A DNA stretch of 64,000 nt, taken from contig NC_084837.1 in assembly GCF_033115175.1 (NCBI RefSeq), positions 64,193,266 to 64,257,265 on the forward strand. Direction: 5' to 3'. A program made the translations under genes and the position numbers. Source of the DNA: Lepus europaeus. Lineage: Eukaryota > Chordata > Mammalia > Lagomorpha > Leporidae. Positions 55,701-64,000 of this stretch are shown here, piece after piece. A model generated the notes under the pieces. It did not search any database, had not been told where the DNA came from, and was given only the letters and a program-made list of their open reading frames with translations. Numbering within the stretch: the stretch's first letter is position 1; every line of letters starts with the position of its first letter.

Positions 55701-58198
55701 CTCCCCCGGGGCCTGGCCCCCAAGGTCACACCCAGCCCCTCCCTGGGCTCAGTGGAAGTGGCCCCCGGTGGGACAGGGAAGTGGGGGATCCCCATGAGCG
55801 GCTTCTGTGGCAGTCTCAGCACCAGGGTCTCCAGTGAGTCGTGTGCAGTGCATGAAGAGGAAGGAGCCTGGGTCCCTGGTGATCCACCCAGGCCCAAGGC
55901 AGCTTCCTGTCCTCTGGCTAGACATCACTGGGCTCCTCCATGGTCTCCTCCCTGCCCCCGACCCGGGAGGCCCCAAGGGTGCCTTCCCTACTCACCACCA
56001 GGACCCCATTGGTGATGACTTCACACGCAGGCACCTGGCTGCAAAGCAGGACGGGCTCACAGGCCATTCGGCTCCCTTGCAATGGCTGTTACCGTAACAG
56101 CAGGACCATCGCAGCCGCAAGAGCCCGGCAGCGTGGCAGACCCTGGGGGTGGGGTCCTGTTGGCCACCATGCAAACAGGCAGCAGCAGCAAGGCCAGGCC
56201 AGCCTCTGAGGCCAGCACAGGAGGTGGGGACCAGCTGGGCATGCTCACCTCTTCTCCAGAACAAACTCCACCTGCAGCTCCTGGGAGTTCTGCACGGGGG
56301 GAGCAGGGGCACCAGCTGTGATGAGCTTGGGACTCTCGCTGCCTCTCACTGCCCCCGTGGAGGGGGAGACTTGCGGCTCTTTGTGGGCAACCGTGTCTCC
56401 ACGCAGAGCGCCAATCTCTCAGATATGTGTACCAGGCCCCATTCAGCTCACCTGGCTGTCGGGGAAGGTGTGACTGTAGGGTTGGCCGGGCTTGAGGCTC
56501 CTCAGGTCAAACAGGTACCGGGAGAGCTGGTCACTGTCCAGGACATCCTTGTCATAGAGGGTGAGTTCCAGAACATTCTGGGAACAGGGCAGGTGGGAGG
56601 TGGGAGGCTGAGGCAGGACAGGAGGGCAGCACCCTGGAGGCGCAGCCCAGCCCTCACTGGCCTCACCTTCACAGCACTGTGGAGCTGGTAGCGGAAAGTC
56701 TCGTTCCACTCAGGGTCACTGCAGTTGGCCACCGTTCTGGTCTGGGCGGGGCAGGGGGACGCCGTGGGCAGCCATAGCTTCACATAGCAGTCGGCTTTGG
56801 ACACTGCAGTTGGCACAGGGAGGAGGCGTTAGCCTCAGGCTGTGATGGCTGCAGCCTTCCTGGAGGAGGTGGGGAGGCCACCCACGTGCCGAGGCGGGCC
56901 AGCAGCGAGCTCTGCCAGGTGCGCCTCTCGCCCAGCTGAGCGGACATTCCGGTGGCCAGGGGCCAATGTCAGGTGCCAGCACAGGCTGTGGAGTAATTCC
57001 AAGAAACTTCCTGGTTCAGGCAACAAAACCCCTTCACCACGAGCAGTGGGATGGAAGGGCTTATGGGGGCAGGCGTCCACTTGTGACAGAGGCCTCGCTC
57101 TCTCCCTGAAGGCACCTGCTAGACTCGGGGGTCCGAGCCTGCTGCCTGCCCCTCACCACGGGTGCCTCTCCACATGATTTCAAGGTGTACACTCACACAC
57201 TCACGCCAGTTGAGCCCGGGGGAGGCCCCAAGGGAAGGCAGGAGAGAAGGGGTGGGGAGGGGTCACTCACGCCGGTCTGACCCCTGGATATTTCTGGCCC
57301 TCAGCACCTTCACCTGGAGGTCGTAATAGGGGTGCGTTTCCCGCTGAAACAACAGAACAGCAGGGGCTCAGTTCCGGGAATCGTGGGCTGCTCTCCTCCC
57401 TGCTGGGGTTTCCAGCTCCGATTTCCCCACGGGGTCACAGAGCAGCAGCCTGGCCTGCGTTTACTGATGTCGCCGTGCAGGGGGCCTGTACCTGGGAGGC
57501 CTTCGCAGAGCCCAGGCAAGCAAGGGCTCAGTGTCTTGGTTTTAAGTGGGGTCCCACAATCTGCCAGGCCTGGGTTCATCCCTGAGCTGTGGACCACCAT
57601 CTGAGCTCGTTAAGGGGATCACACACCACTACCCTGAGGCTCCCTGAGCCTGTGTGCCCTGGGTGTAGCTTGAGAGCTGCAAGAGCTGGAGCATAAGCAT
57701 AAGGAGCTTAAATATTAAACAAGGAAGCTGTGCACCCCAGCCGTGGGCTCCTTGACCGGGGCTGGCGGGCGGCAGGCAGGTGCAGGGGAGCCGAGTCACT
57801 GGGCAGACTGCAGCCCCGTGGGAGGGAAACCCCCGCACCCTTCTCCTGGCTGTGGGTTCCATAGCTGGCCGAGAGCATTCTCGGCAACACCCAAGGCAAA
57901 TGTCTGCACTGGCAGGGATTATTGTCAAGGTCCTGGCCAATCTCTCTAGTTCCAGCTCTGCCAGCTCATCTGGGACAAGTAAATCCCACTGGAAATCAAA
58001 TGCCAGCCCTGGCGCCAGCCTCCATGCTCAGGGGACAGCAGCCCCCAGAAGTCCTGCAGGTAAGGTCAGGTACCTTACCCGCGGGTGCCTCCACGGAGCC
58101 TCCCTCTTCACTCTCTTCTCTCTCTTCCGCAGCAGCACGGTTCCCACGAGGGGCAGCCCCTGGCCTGCCAGCCACCGAGGCCACAGGTCCCACAGCAT
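45252..58198 (-). CDS. PLA2G4F: PLA2G4F, cytosolic phospholipase A2 zeta, complete
   Basis: Group IVF cPLA2, a Ca2+-recruited phospholipase. Exons in transcript order: 58079-58198, 57271-57343, 56667-56803, 56452-56577, 56249-56289, 55996-56038, 55549-55615, 53754-53923, 53540-53653, 53352-53389, 52985-53120, 51158-51294, 50673-50895, 49023-49137, 48738-48875, 48544-48651, 47190-47384, 46820-46986, 45810-45996, 45252-45511. They total 2595 nt (864 codons plus TAG); the human protein is close to 849 aa. The start [12 protein letters not shown] matches the family N-terminus. C2 domain at about 45-155 ([34 protein letters not shown]). Lipase domain: GSGGGTRAM (Arg369), GVSGS nucleophile (Ser397), [13 protein letters not shown] (catalytic Asp682). 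It ends in a basic, Gly-rich tail. All introns are GT-AG except the one after 46820-46986, whose donor reads CAG/GCGAGC. It lies downstream of VPS39 on the same strand. No poly(A) signal was recognised left of the stop. Confidence 0.96.
46055..46190 (+). repeat. MIR-like repeat in PLA2G4F intron
   Basis: AGCTCTGCCTCTAGTGGTTGAGTGGCTTCAGGCA follows the MIR middle with decay. Confidence 0.45.
46680..46708. repeat. (CA)n microsatellite in PLA2G4F intron
   Basis: CACACACA run next to the proposed GC-AG intron donor exon. Confidence 0.9.
47559..47772 (-). repeat. C-repeat SINE fragment in PLA2G4F intron
   Basis: Reverse tail half (TATTTGAAAGCCAGAGC) to the middle; the head is missing or decayed. 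Confidence 0.78.
47915..48258 (+). repeat. C-repeat SINE in PLA2G4F intron
   Basis: GGTCAGTGCTGTGGCATATCGG head; tail AATGAATGAATCTTTAAA. Confidence 0.9.
49412..49805 (+). repeat. C-repeat SINE with long (CT)n in PLA2G4F intron
   Basis: Full-length copy with a CT run of about 44 bp at 49678-49722 and CCCTCCCTCC units before the tail. Confidence 0.93.
50036..50366 (-). repeat. C-repeat SINE, young-looking, in PLA2G4F intron
   Basis: Clean poly(T) then GACAGGCAGAGTGGACAGAG; ends GAGCTGCGGCGCCGGCC, the tRNA-like head of the younger SINE type. Confidence 0.93.
50612..50628. repeat. Poly(G) run, 45 bp from an exon
   Basis: About 17 G in the PLA2G4F intron just left of exon 50673-50895. Confidence 0.85.
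51450..51620 (-). repeat. MIR, antisense, in PLA2G4F intron
   Basis: CACAGCCACCCAATGAGAG, CCCATTTCACAGATGAAAAG, GGTTAAGTGAGGTGCCCAG and CGAACCCAAGCCGTATGCTC read as inverted MIR. Confidence 0.8.
52370..52790 (+). repeat. Ancient mammalian interspersed repeat in PLA2G4F intron
   Basis: ATGCTGAAGCCCAGCCCCAC, AACAGGACTGGCATCCTCAC, CCTCAGCCTCCAGTGCTGTG and TTTAAGCCACGCAGCCCAGG occur in order. Same family as 22785-23032. A CT-rich stretch at 52500-52620 is expanded. Confidence 0.6.
53924..55548. other. PLA2G4F intron 7
   Basis: 1.6 kb, SINE-free, with an AT-rich island at 54205-54300 in GC-rich surroundings. No exon found inside, and the flanking phases fit without one. Confidence 0.55.
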
Positions 58199-59679
58199 GG
58201 CCGGGCAGCCCAGCTCCCAGCAGAAACCTCACCTGCCTTCCAGAGCTGCCCTGCCCCTCCCCGGTCCCCCTGCTGCAGCTCAGGTCGGACAGGTAGCTCA
58301 GGGTGGGGAGGGCGGAGCGCCAGAGGTGGCCTGGGCTGGGGCTGGAGGTGGGGTTTGCCAGCTCCGGAAGTGCCCGAGGCCTCATTTCCCCAGGTAGGAG
58401 CCAGCTGGGTCCCTCTCCTCGGGACTCAGGCGAGCTCCCAGGTTGCAGTGGGCAGCTCTGAGCCTCGCCGCAGGGGCAGAATTCCAGGGCGTGGGGAGGC
58501 CCCGGCTATTTGTATTCCTCCCAGGTCCTCTGGGACAGTGCTTCCCAGCGGCCCAGGGAACGGCAGCTGAATGAGGCCTCTGCTGCCCAGGCTCCCCCAG
58601 AGGTCAGAAAAGCATCCCCCCAGCTGCCCTGCGAGGGAGACACGTGCACAGCTCCGGCTCAGGGCTTCTTGCGCACTTGAAGGTGCTTTCCTCATGGCCT
58701 CCCTGCCCATCCCCCAGACACAGAGGGCCTGCTGCTTGCAGACCTGGTGGCGATGGCACCGGGGCCCAGCCGCAGCCTGAGGACTTTGCAGCTTCCCAGT
58801 GGCTTCAGCCTGCGCCCTGTGCCGGGGTCAGTACAAAGACCTGAGTGACTCAAGGCACAGGCAGGGATAAGGTCTGGTTGTACAAGCAGGAGGGGGCAGA
58901 AAGCAGCACTTCCTGCCCTGGAGCTATTGAGACCACTGCGGTCCTCCCAGGGACCACTGAGAAGGAGGTGGGGCCTTGCCAGGGGCCACGTGGTTCACTG
59001 GGACAGTCTCCAGGCACAGAAAGGATTTCTGGGCGAGTGAACTGTCGGGAGACACATTTCTGTTCTGCAGCCAACATCCAGTCATCCCCTCTCCCCCAAG
59101 CTCTGAGCTGGAGGCTGAAGGAACATCCAATGAGATGATTCGGATGAACCAGCTGGGCAAGCTCAGACCAGGAATTCCCAGAACTAGAGGTGCTGTGGCT
59201 GCCGGTGGCCGGGATCCAAGGCAGGGCGTGTGGTTGTCTAGGCGAGGAGCAGTGGACAGGGCTGCCCAGGGACCCACACCGCAGGAGCCCAAGGCCCAGG
59301 GCTGGGGGTGGCAGAGCAAGGGTTGGGAGCCAAGCTCCTGACTACATGACAGGCTTTCCGGGCTGCACCATTCTCTCCCAGAAGCCACCTGCCCAGTTCC
59401 TCATCCATCCCTGTCCTAGCCGGTCCATACCCTCACGTGACCCTCTCGGCCATCACCTGACGCGATGGGGAGATGCCCAGCCTGTGAGTGACGACGGCAG
59501 GGTCCCTCTCCGTGCTGCCAACTCCACCGTGGTCCACAGAAGTGCTGCCCTGGTCCACAGAAGCGCTGCCCTGGTTAAGTCACTAATCCCCCACTCTTCA
59601 CAGTTCCTGGCTAACTTACTACCATCCATGGTTACTGCATCAAAGCGCACGGGGAGGGGAACAAAAGACACCTCCGTAG
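58199..59679 (-). promoter_or_regulatory. PLA2G4F upstream region (compact intergenic spacer)
   Basis: This 1.5-kb spacer between the VPS39 poly(A) signal and the PLA2G4F start codon must hold the PLA2G4F promoter and any 5' UTR. No SINE was recognised here. GC content is moderate, with few CpGs and no clear TATA box. A 22-bp unit around GTGCTGCCCTGGTCCACAGA is repeated in tandem near 59535-59575. Confidence 0.4.
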
Positions 59680-61286
59680 GCGTGGTTTCTTGCTTTGCTC
59701 TTTATTCCGAGGGCAGCTTCCGTCTCCAGCCTTCTCTGTGGAGGACAGAGAGTCTTGGGAACAAAGAATGGCGTGTGGGAAGCGGGGTCACGTATGAAAC
59801 CAGAACAGAAGAAAACACGCGTTCTGCACTCTAGCGCTTCAAACAGCTCGCGGCAAGGACGGGCCAGCACAGCAAGGCCAGGAAGGTGGGGCCGCCCCCG
59901 GAGAAGCACAGCCCGAGCTGGCAGACCGGGCCTGGGCCAGCGCCGCTCCTCGTGGGTGGGGGTGGCCGCTGTGTGACTTCCTTCTCCACACGCCGCTGTG
60001 CAGGGCTCTTGGGGCCCAGCCTCATGGGCCTGAGCAGAGCACCCCCCACCCCCAACGCTGTGAACGGTGCTGCTGGCACAGAGTGCACGCCAGGGCGGAG
60101 CACCTCCACTTAGCGTCAGCAGCTGGGTCAACACAGCACAACTGCAGCCGACAGAGGACAGGCACAGCCCCCACCCTCACTACCACTGAAGACACTGGGC
60201 CACCAGTGTCTGCAAAGACACCAGGCCCCAGCACTCTGCCCCAAGCACTCGCGAGATCTGGCGCGAGTTCTCTTCTCCCTGAACGCCTCCCCAGCACAGC
60301 GGCAGCCCCTCGCCGTCAGCCCCACCTGACTGTCCCCGTGTGCAGCAGAGTCTGCTCTCCTGCGAAACTAAGCTGGGCGACGACAGCCGGGCCAAGCTCT
60401 AAGGCAGGTGCACAGGAAGCAGCTGGGGGGAGAAAGGCGGTCTGAGCACGAGGACTGAGCTCCCAGGCGCTGCCCCAACCCGCCTGCCTGCCGACGCGGG
60501 AGCAGGTGCCTCTGCGGTGGTCTGTCTAGAGCCTGCAGAGCCGGGAGCTGCTGGGCCCCGGGGAAGCCCTGAGGCCCTCTCCTAGACAGAGAATGGCACT
60601 CTCCTACGCTCTCACGCATAGAGCATCCGGCCAGAGAGGCTGTTTCCAACACACTGGACGATCCGTTCTCAACGTATTCCTACACACTGACACTTCCTCT
60701 TGCTTCTCACTTTACCTCATTGAAATATGAGTTACCCGGAGTGTGGGAGAGAAAGCATGGCAGTGAGGGGAGAGACAAAGGAAGACAATAAATAGTGTGG
60801 AAGGAGACTGAAGCCTGGAGATGTGCGTGGAGCTGCAGACCACGGAGGGGACACGGGGGACAGCTGCATCCCACAGGAGCCAGCCGTCTGGTCTGCGTGG
60901 CCGCAGTGTGGCCTTCTGAGGCTGTGCACTTATCTGAAGAGAAAGCCTCAGTGAACCACCGTGATTAGGAACACTTGCAATAAGTTTCCTTATGCAGGTG
61001 AAGGTGTGCAAAGGCAAGACGGTGCACCTCCTCCTGTCCAGCAGGTGGTAAATTCTCTGGCTTTGCCTGCAACATTATGGTATAAGGTATAACTAATCTC
61101 TTTTTCTATTAAAAAGCTGACAATGCCAACCCATGAGTCAGTGATGTTCCAGGCGCAAGGCAGCCAGTCGTGTCCAAACGAGGAGATTCCCGCTGGTGGC
61201 AGCCCCCGGCTCCTTAAGGCTGGCCGCTCCGTGGCCTCTCTGGGATAGCCGAGCTGTCCATCTGCTGAATGCACAGGATGCTGGGC
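59680..61286 (-). other. VPS39: VPS39 3' untranslated region
   Basis: About 1.6 kb between the VPS39 stop and the first minus-strand AATAAA. No coding exon and no SINE was recognised in it, although SINEs are dense nearby. The end is inferred as 15-25 nt past the signal at 59701-59706. Confidence 0.7.
59701..59706 (-). terminator. VPS39: Polyadenylation signal AATAAA of VPS39
   Basis: TTTATT on the plus strand reads AATAAA on the minus strand, about 1.58 kb after the VPS39 stop, a length that fits a mammalian 3' UTR. Only 1.5 kb separates it from the PLA2G4F start codon. Confidence 0.7.
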
Positions 61287-63642
61287 TCAGGTGTCAGCTG
61301 GGTTTACCTCTTTAGAACAGAAGTAGTGCACGACCACTCCATTGGGGTATCTCGCAAATGCACTGCAGGGAAGGAAACGGTGCGGGAGTGAGAGCTGCCG
61401 CCAGCACCTGGAAGAGGCCCCTCACCCAGAAGCCATCTTGGAAGCAGCACCCCTAGAGCCCCAAGAACACTGGATCACTGTAGCCACCAGCTCTGCCTAA
61501 TAACAGAACAGAGGGTGAATGACATATAGGTGGAGTGCATGGGGTATTTCTTATTAAGTAACCAATGCGACACACAGCAGAGGTGCTAGTCACAGCCCAG
61601 GGCTCAGCTTGGGCTGAATGAGATCTAATGTTCATCAGAACTCGTGTTGGGGTGGCGCTATGGTGTGGAAGATAAAGCCAAGGCCTGTGAGGCTGGCATC
61701 CCATATAAGTGCTGGTTTGAGTCCCAGATGTTCTACTTCCAATCCGGCTCCCTGTTAATGCACCTGGGAAAGCAGTGGAAGATGGCCCAAGTACTCGGGC
61801 CCCTGCACCCATGTGAGAGACCCAGGAGAAGCCCTGGCTCCCAGCTTCAGCCTGGCCCAGCCCCAGCCACTGCAGCCATTTGGGGAGTGAACCGGAGGAT
61901 GAAATATCTCTGTGTCCTTTTCTCTCTGCCTTTCAAATAAATAAAATAAAATTTTTTTAAAAGATTTTTTTTTTAATTTGACAGGTAGAGTTATAGACAG
62001 TGAGAAAGAGAGAGAGAAAGGTCTTCCTTCTGTTGGTTCACTCCCTAAATGGCCACCACAGCTGGCGCGCTGCACAGATCTGAAGCCAGGAGCTGGGTGA
62101 CTCCTCCTGGTCTCCCATGCGGGTGCAGGGCCCAAGCACTTGGGCCATCCTCCACTGCCCTCCCAGGCCACAGCAGAGAGCTGGACTGGAAGAGGAGCAA
62201 CCGGGACTAGAACTCGGTGCCCATATGGGATGCCGGTGCCACAGGTGGAGGGTTAACCAAGTAATCCATGGCGCCGGCTCCAATAAAATAAATTTTAAAG
62301 CAAACAAACCTGTGTCAAGTTAATTCTAACCAAGAACAGCGAGGTAAGGTTTGTCTAAAGAAAAGGCTGGCTTGGGGTTTTACTCAAGCCATGAAGTAGC
62401 AGGTGGAAAGATCTTTTTCTTCCTTTAGACCAGAGGTGGGGCCATTTGGATATTTGTAACATCATTCGCAGGCCACATAAAATGATCAACTTAAAAGATT
62501 AATCTGCTATAGATGTACTGAATTCAAGTCCTGCCTGTGGTAGCCTCAGCAGGGCCAGACCAAACGATTTCACGGGTCGCCTACGGCCCACGGGACGGAC
62601 ATTCCCCAACCCCGGCTCTAGAGGCTTGTCAGCACGTAGCTGTGTCACACACCCCCTGGCTGCATCAGAACTTCCAGCTGCCAGAGGGAGACCGCGCTGG
62701 GGGCAAGAACTCAGCAGCCCCGTGCCGCACACTTCAGGGCTGCCCACCGCCCACAGCCGTCACGCCTTGCTCTCTGAAGGCTCCCGGACCAAGGGCGGTC
62801 AGGACAGCCAGTGGCTGTGCTGTCCCCCTTGGTTAAAGGGCAGAAATCCATCCCGAGCGTTCGCCGTGGACCACCCCTCCGCCCGCCCCTTGTCGGAGCA
62901 CTGGTGTGGAGGAGGCTCACCTGTTCCCAATCTTCTTCTTACACACCATGCACACCTTCTCCTCGGTGATGATGCACTTCACCTGCTGGTGTAGGATCCG
63001 CTCTTCCTGGACCTGAAGAGAGACAGGGGAGACGCTGCATGGTGTAGCACAGACACGGAGGGCCGAGGCTGGCACTGGGGGGCTCAGCCCCCACAGCTGC
63101 CTTGCACATTTGTTACTCAGCACCAAGCCCGCCACTGCTGTGCAGGCACATGAGGCCATGCCTGGGTCGGAATGGGATAGGTGGGAGCTGTCAGACTGAA
63201 AGACAGAAGCCCGCCCTGGCGTCTAGAAGGGCCGTACCCTCAGGAACTCTGCATGGAGAAGGTTCTTGAGCACTTGGTTGAACCGTTTCTTTTGTGCGTT
63301 TTCTTCCAAGACTTTTTCCAGAAAGATGCGTATGTCATTGATCTGAGTGTTTGCTGGCAGAAGGTTGATGGCCTGGGGACAGAAACAGAGAGGGGAACAG
63401 AGTGAGGCTGGGGACCTTAGTCCCTGTCCCCACCTGCTCTTCTCCTTTGTGTTCCTCACAAACACCGTCATCCCCCCGAAACACCCTCTGACCTTGGTGG
63501 TGTCCAGTTTGCTGTGGTGCAGCTCGAGGACCTGCAGGGCAGCCTGGAGGTTGGCCTGTGGCTCCAGCAGCTCCAGCTTAATTGGCCCTAGGCAGTGAAT
63601 GCTGGGGGGCGACAGGTACATCCGAAGCAGAGAGAGATACAC
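61287..63642 (-). CDS. VPS39: VPS39, C-terminal part (last 4 coding exons)
   Basis: VPS39 (Vam6/TLP family) is a HOPS subunit that binds Rab7 and tethers late endosomes to lysosomes. Exons in transcript order: 63493-63642, 63238-63372, 62921-63012, 61287-61362, all with GT-AG borders and compatible phases. They encode the last 150 residues. Recognisable stretches are LSPPSIHCLGPIKLELLEP, LHHSKLDTTK, LPANTQINDIRIFLEKVLEE, the C-terminal zinc-ribbon-like CMVCKKKIG, and the end YPNGVVVHYFCSKEVNPADT followed by TGA at 61287-61289. The two cysteine pairs (CMVC, and HYFC in the last exon) are split over two exons. Upstream exons with the citron-homology and clathrin-repeat parts lie beyond the right edge. 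The sequence looks intact and under strong constraint. Confidence 0.97.
61651..61958 (+). repeat. C-repeat SINE in VPS39 last intron
   Basis: GGGGTGGCGCTATGGTGTGG head; tail CAAATAAATAAAATAAAA. Confidence 0.92.
61961..62280 (-). repeat. C-repeat SINE, inverted, abutting the previous copy
   Basis: Starts with T-rich AGATTTTTTTTTTAATTTGACAGG and ends CATGGCGCCGGCTCC. Tail to tail with 61651-61958. Confidence 0.92.
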
Positions 63643-63736
63643 CTGTCTCACACAGACACAGCCACCGTGTCAGGCTGGCAGCAGCCCTCCCAGCGCCCCC
63701 CAGCACCGGGCACCCTAAGGGTCATCAGTCTCTCAG

Positions 63737-64000
63737 AGCTGGCATTGTGGCACAGCAGGGTATACCGCTGCTCGTGACACCAGCGAGTCCTGGCTGCTCC
63801 ACTTCCCACCCAGCTCCCTGCTAACGCTCTAGGGACAGTAGCAGAAGATGGCCCAAGTACTGGGGCCCCTGCCACCAACGTGGGAGACCTGGATGAAGTT
63901 CTTGGCTCCTGGCTTCAGCCTGGCCCAGCCCTCGCTGTTGCAGCCATTTGGGGAGTGAACCAGTGCATGGAAGATCTGTTTCTCTCCTTCACCCTCTCTC
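63737..64000 (+). repeat. C-repeat SINE in VPS39 intron, cut by window edge
   Basis: GAGCTGGCATTGTGGCACAGC head through GGGAGTGAACCAGTGCATGG, running off the right edge. Confidence 0.9.

Noticed and set aside
9231-64000. Regularly recurring ~320-bp units as a tandem or CRISPR-like array
   Set aside because: They are dispersed SINEs in both orientations with A-rich tails and variable truncation.

Overview
This is nuclear DNA of a lagomorph, most probably rabbit. About 25 copies or pieces of the lagomorph C-repeat SINE are present on both strands (tRNA-type head, conserved body, CT stretch, AAATAAATAAATCTTT tail). Split GT-AG genes, old L1/MIR/L2 relics and a betaretrovirus-like endogenous family with a tRNA-His primer site fit the same assignment.

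Layout: three cellular genes lie on the minus strand, in the order known for the mammalian cytosolic phospholipase A2 cluster (PLA2G4E-PLA2G4D-PLA2G4F-VPS39). (1) 542-8647: the first 12 coding exons of PLA2G4D, from the start codon to the catalytic serine; the rest lies beyond the left edge. (2) 8.6-45.2 kb: no cellular gene was recognised. This interval holds SINEs, L1 pieces, microsatellites, a gammaretrovirus-type LTR with leader, and two betaretrovirus-like proviruses in opposite orientation (26345-30250 plus; 37713-41353 minus). (3) 45252-58198: a complete 20-exon PLA2G4F whose exons add up to 864 codons plus stop. (4) 59.7-63.6 kb: the 3' UTR and last four coding exons of VPS39; the gene continues beyond the right edge.

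PLA2G4D and PLA2G4F are tandem paralogues. Each has an N-terminal C2 domain for Ca2+-dependent membrane binding, then a patatin-like lipase domain with a Ser/Asp dyad. Exon lengths and phases match almost exon by exon. VPS39 is an unrelated neighbour, a HOPS/CORVET endosome-lysosome tethering subunit.

The most unusual content is the provirus pair. Both have perfect 6-bp target duplications and appear to share the same internal rearrangements: pro joined to late RT, RT thumb joined to the integrase core, and env replaced by an AT-rich segment of unknown origin. This suggests copies of one already defective master element mobilised in trans. Both are broken by stops and frameshifts. Other points are a 118-bp segment copied into an L1 3' end, a U2 snRNA 5' fragment, an intronic LTR-like element with four spaced ATTGG boxes, and a probable GC-AG intron in PLA2G4F.

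All exon and repeat borders were read by eye from splice consensus, reading phase and remembered family sequences; no alignment or database search was run.
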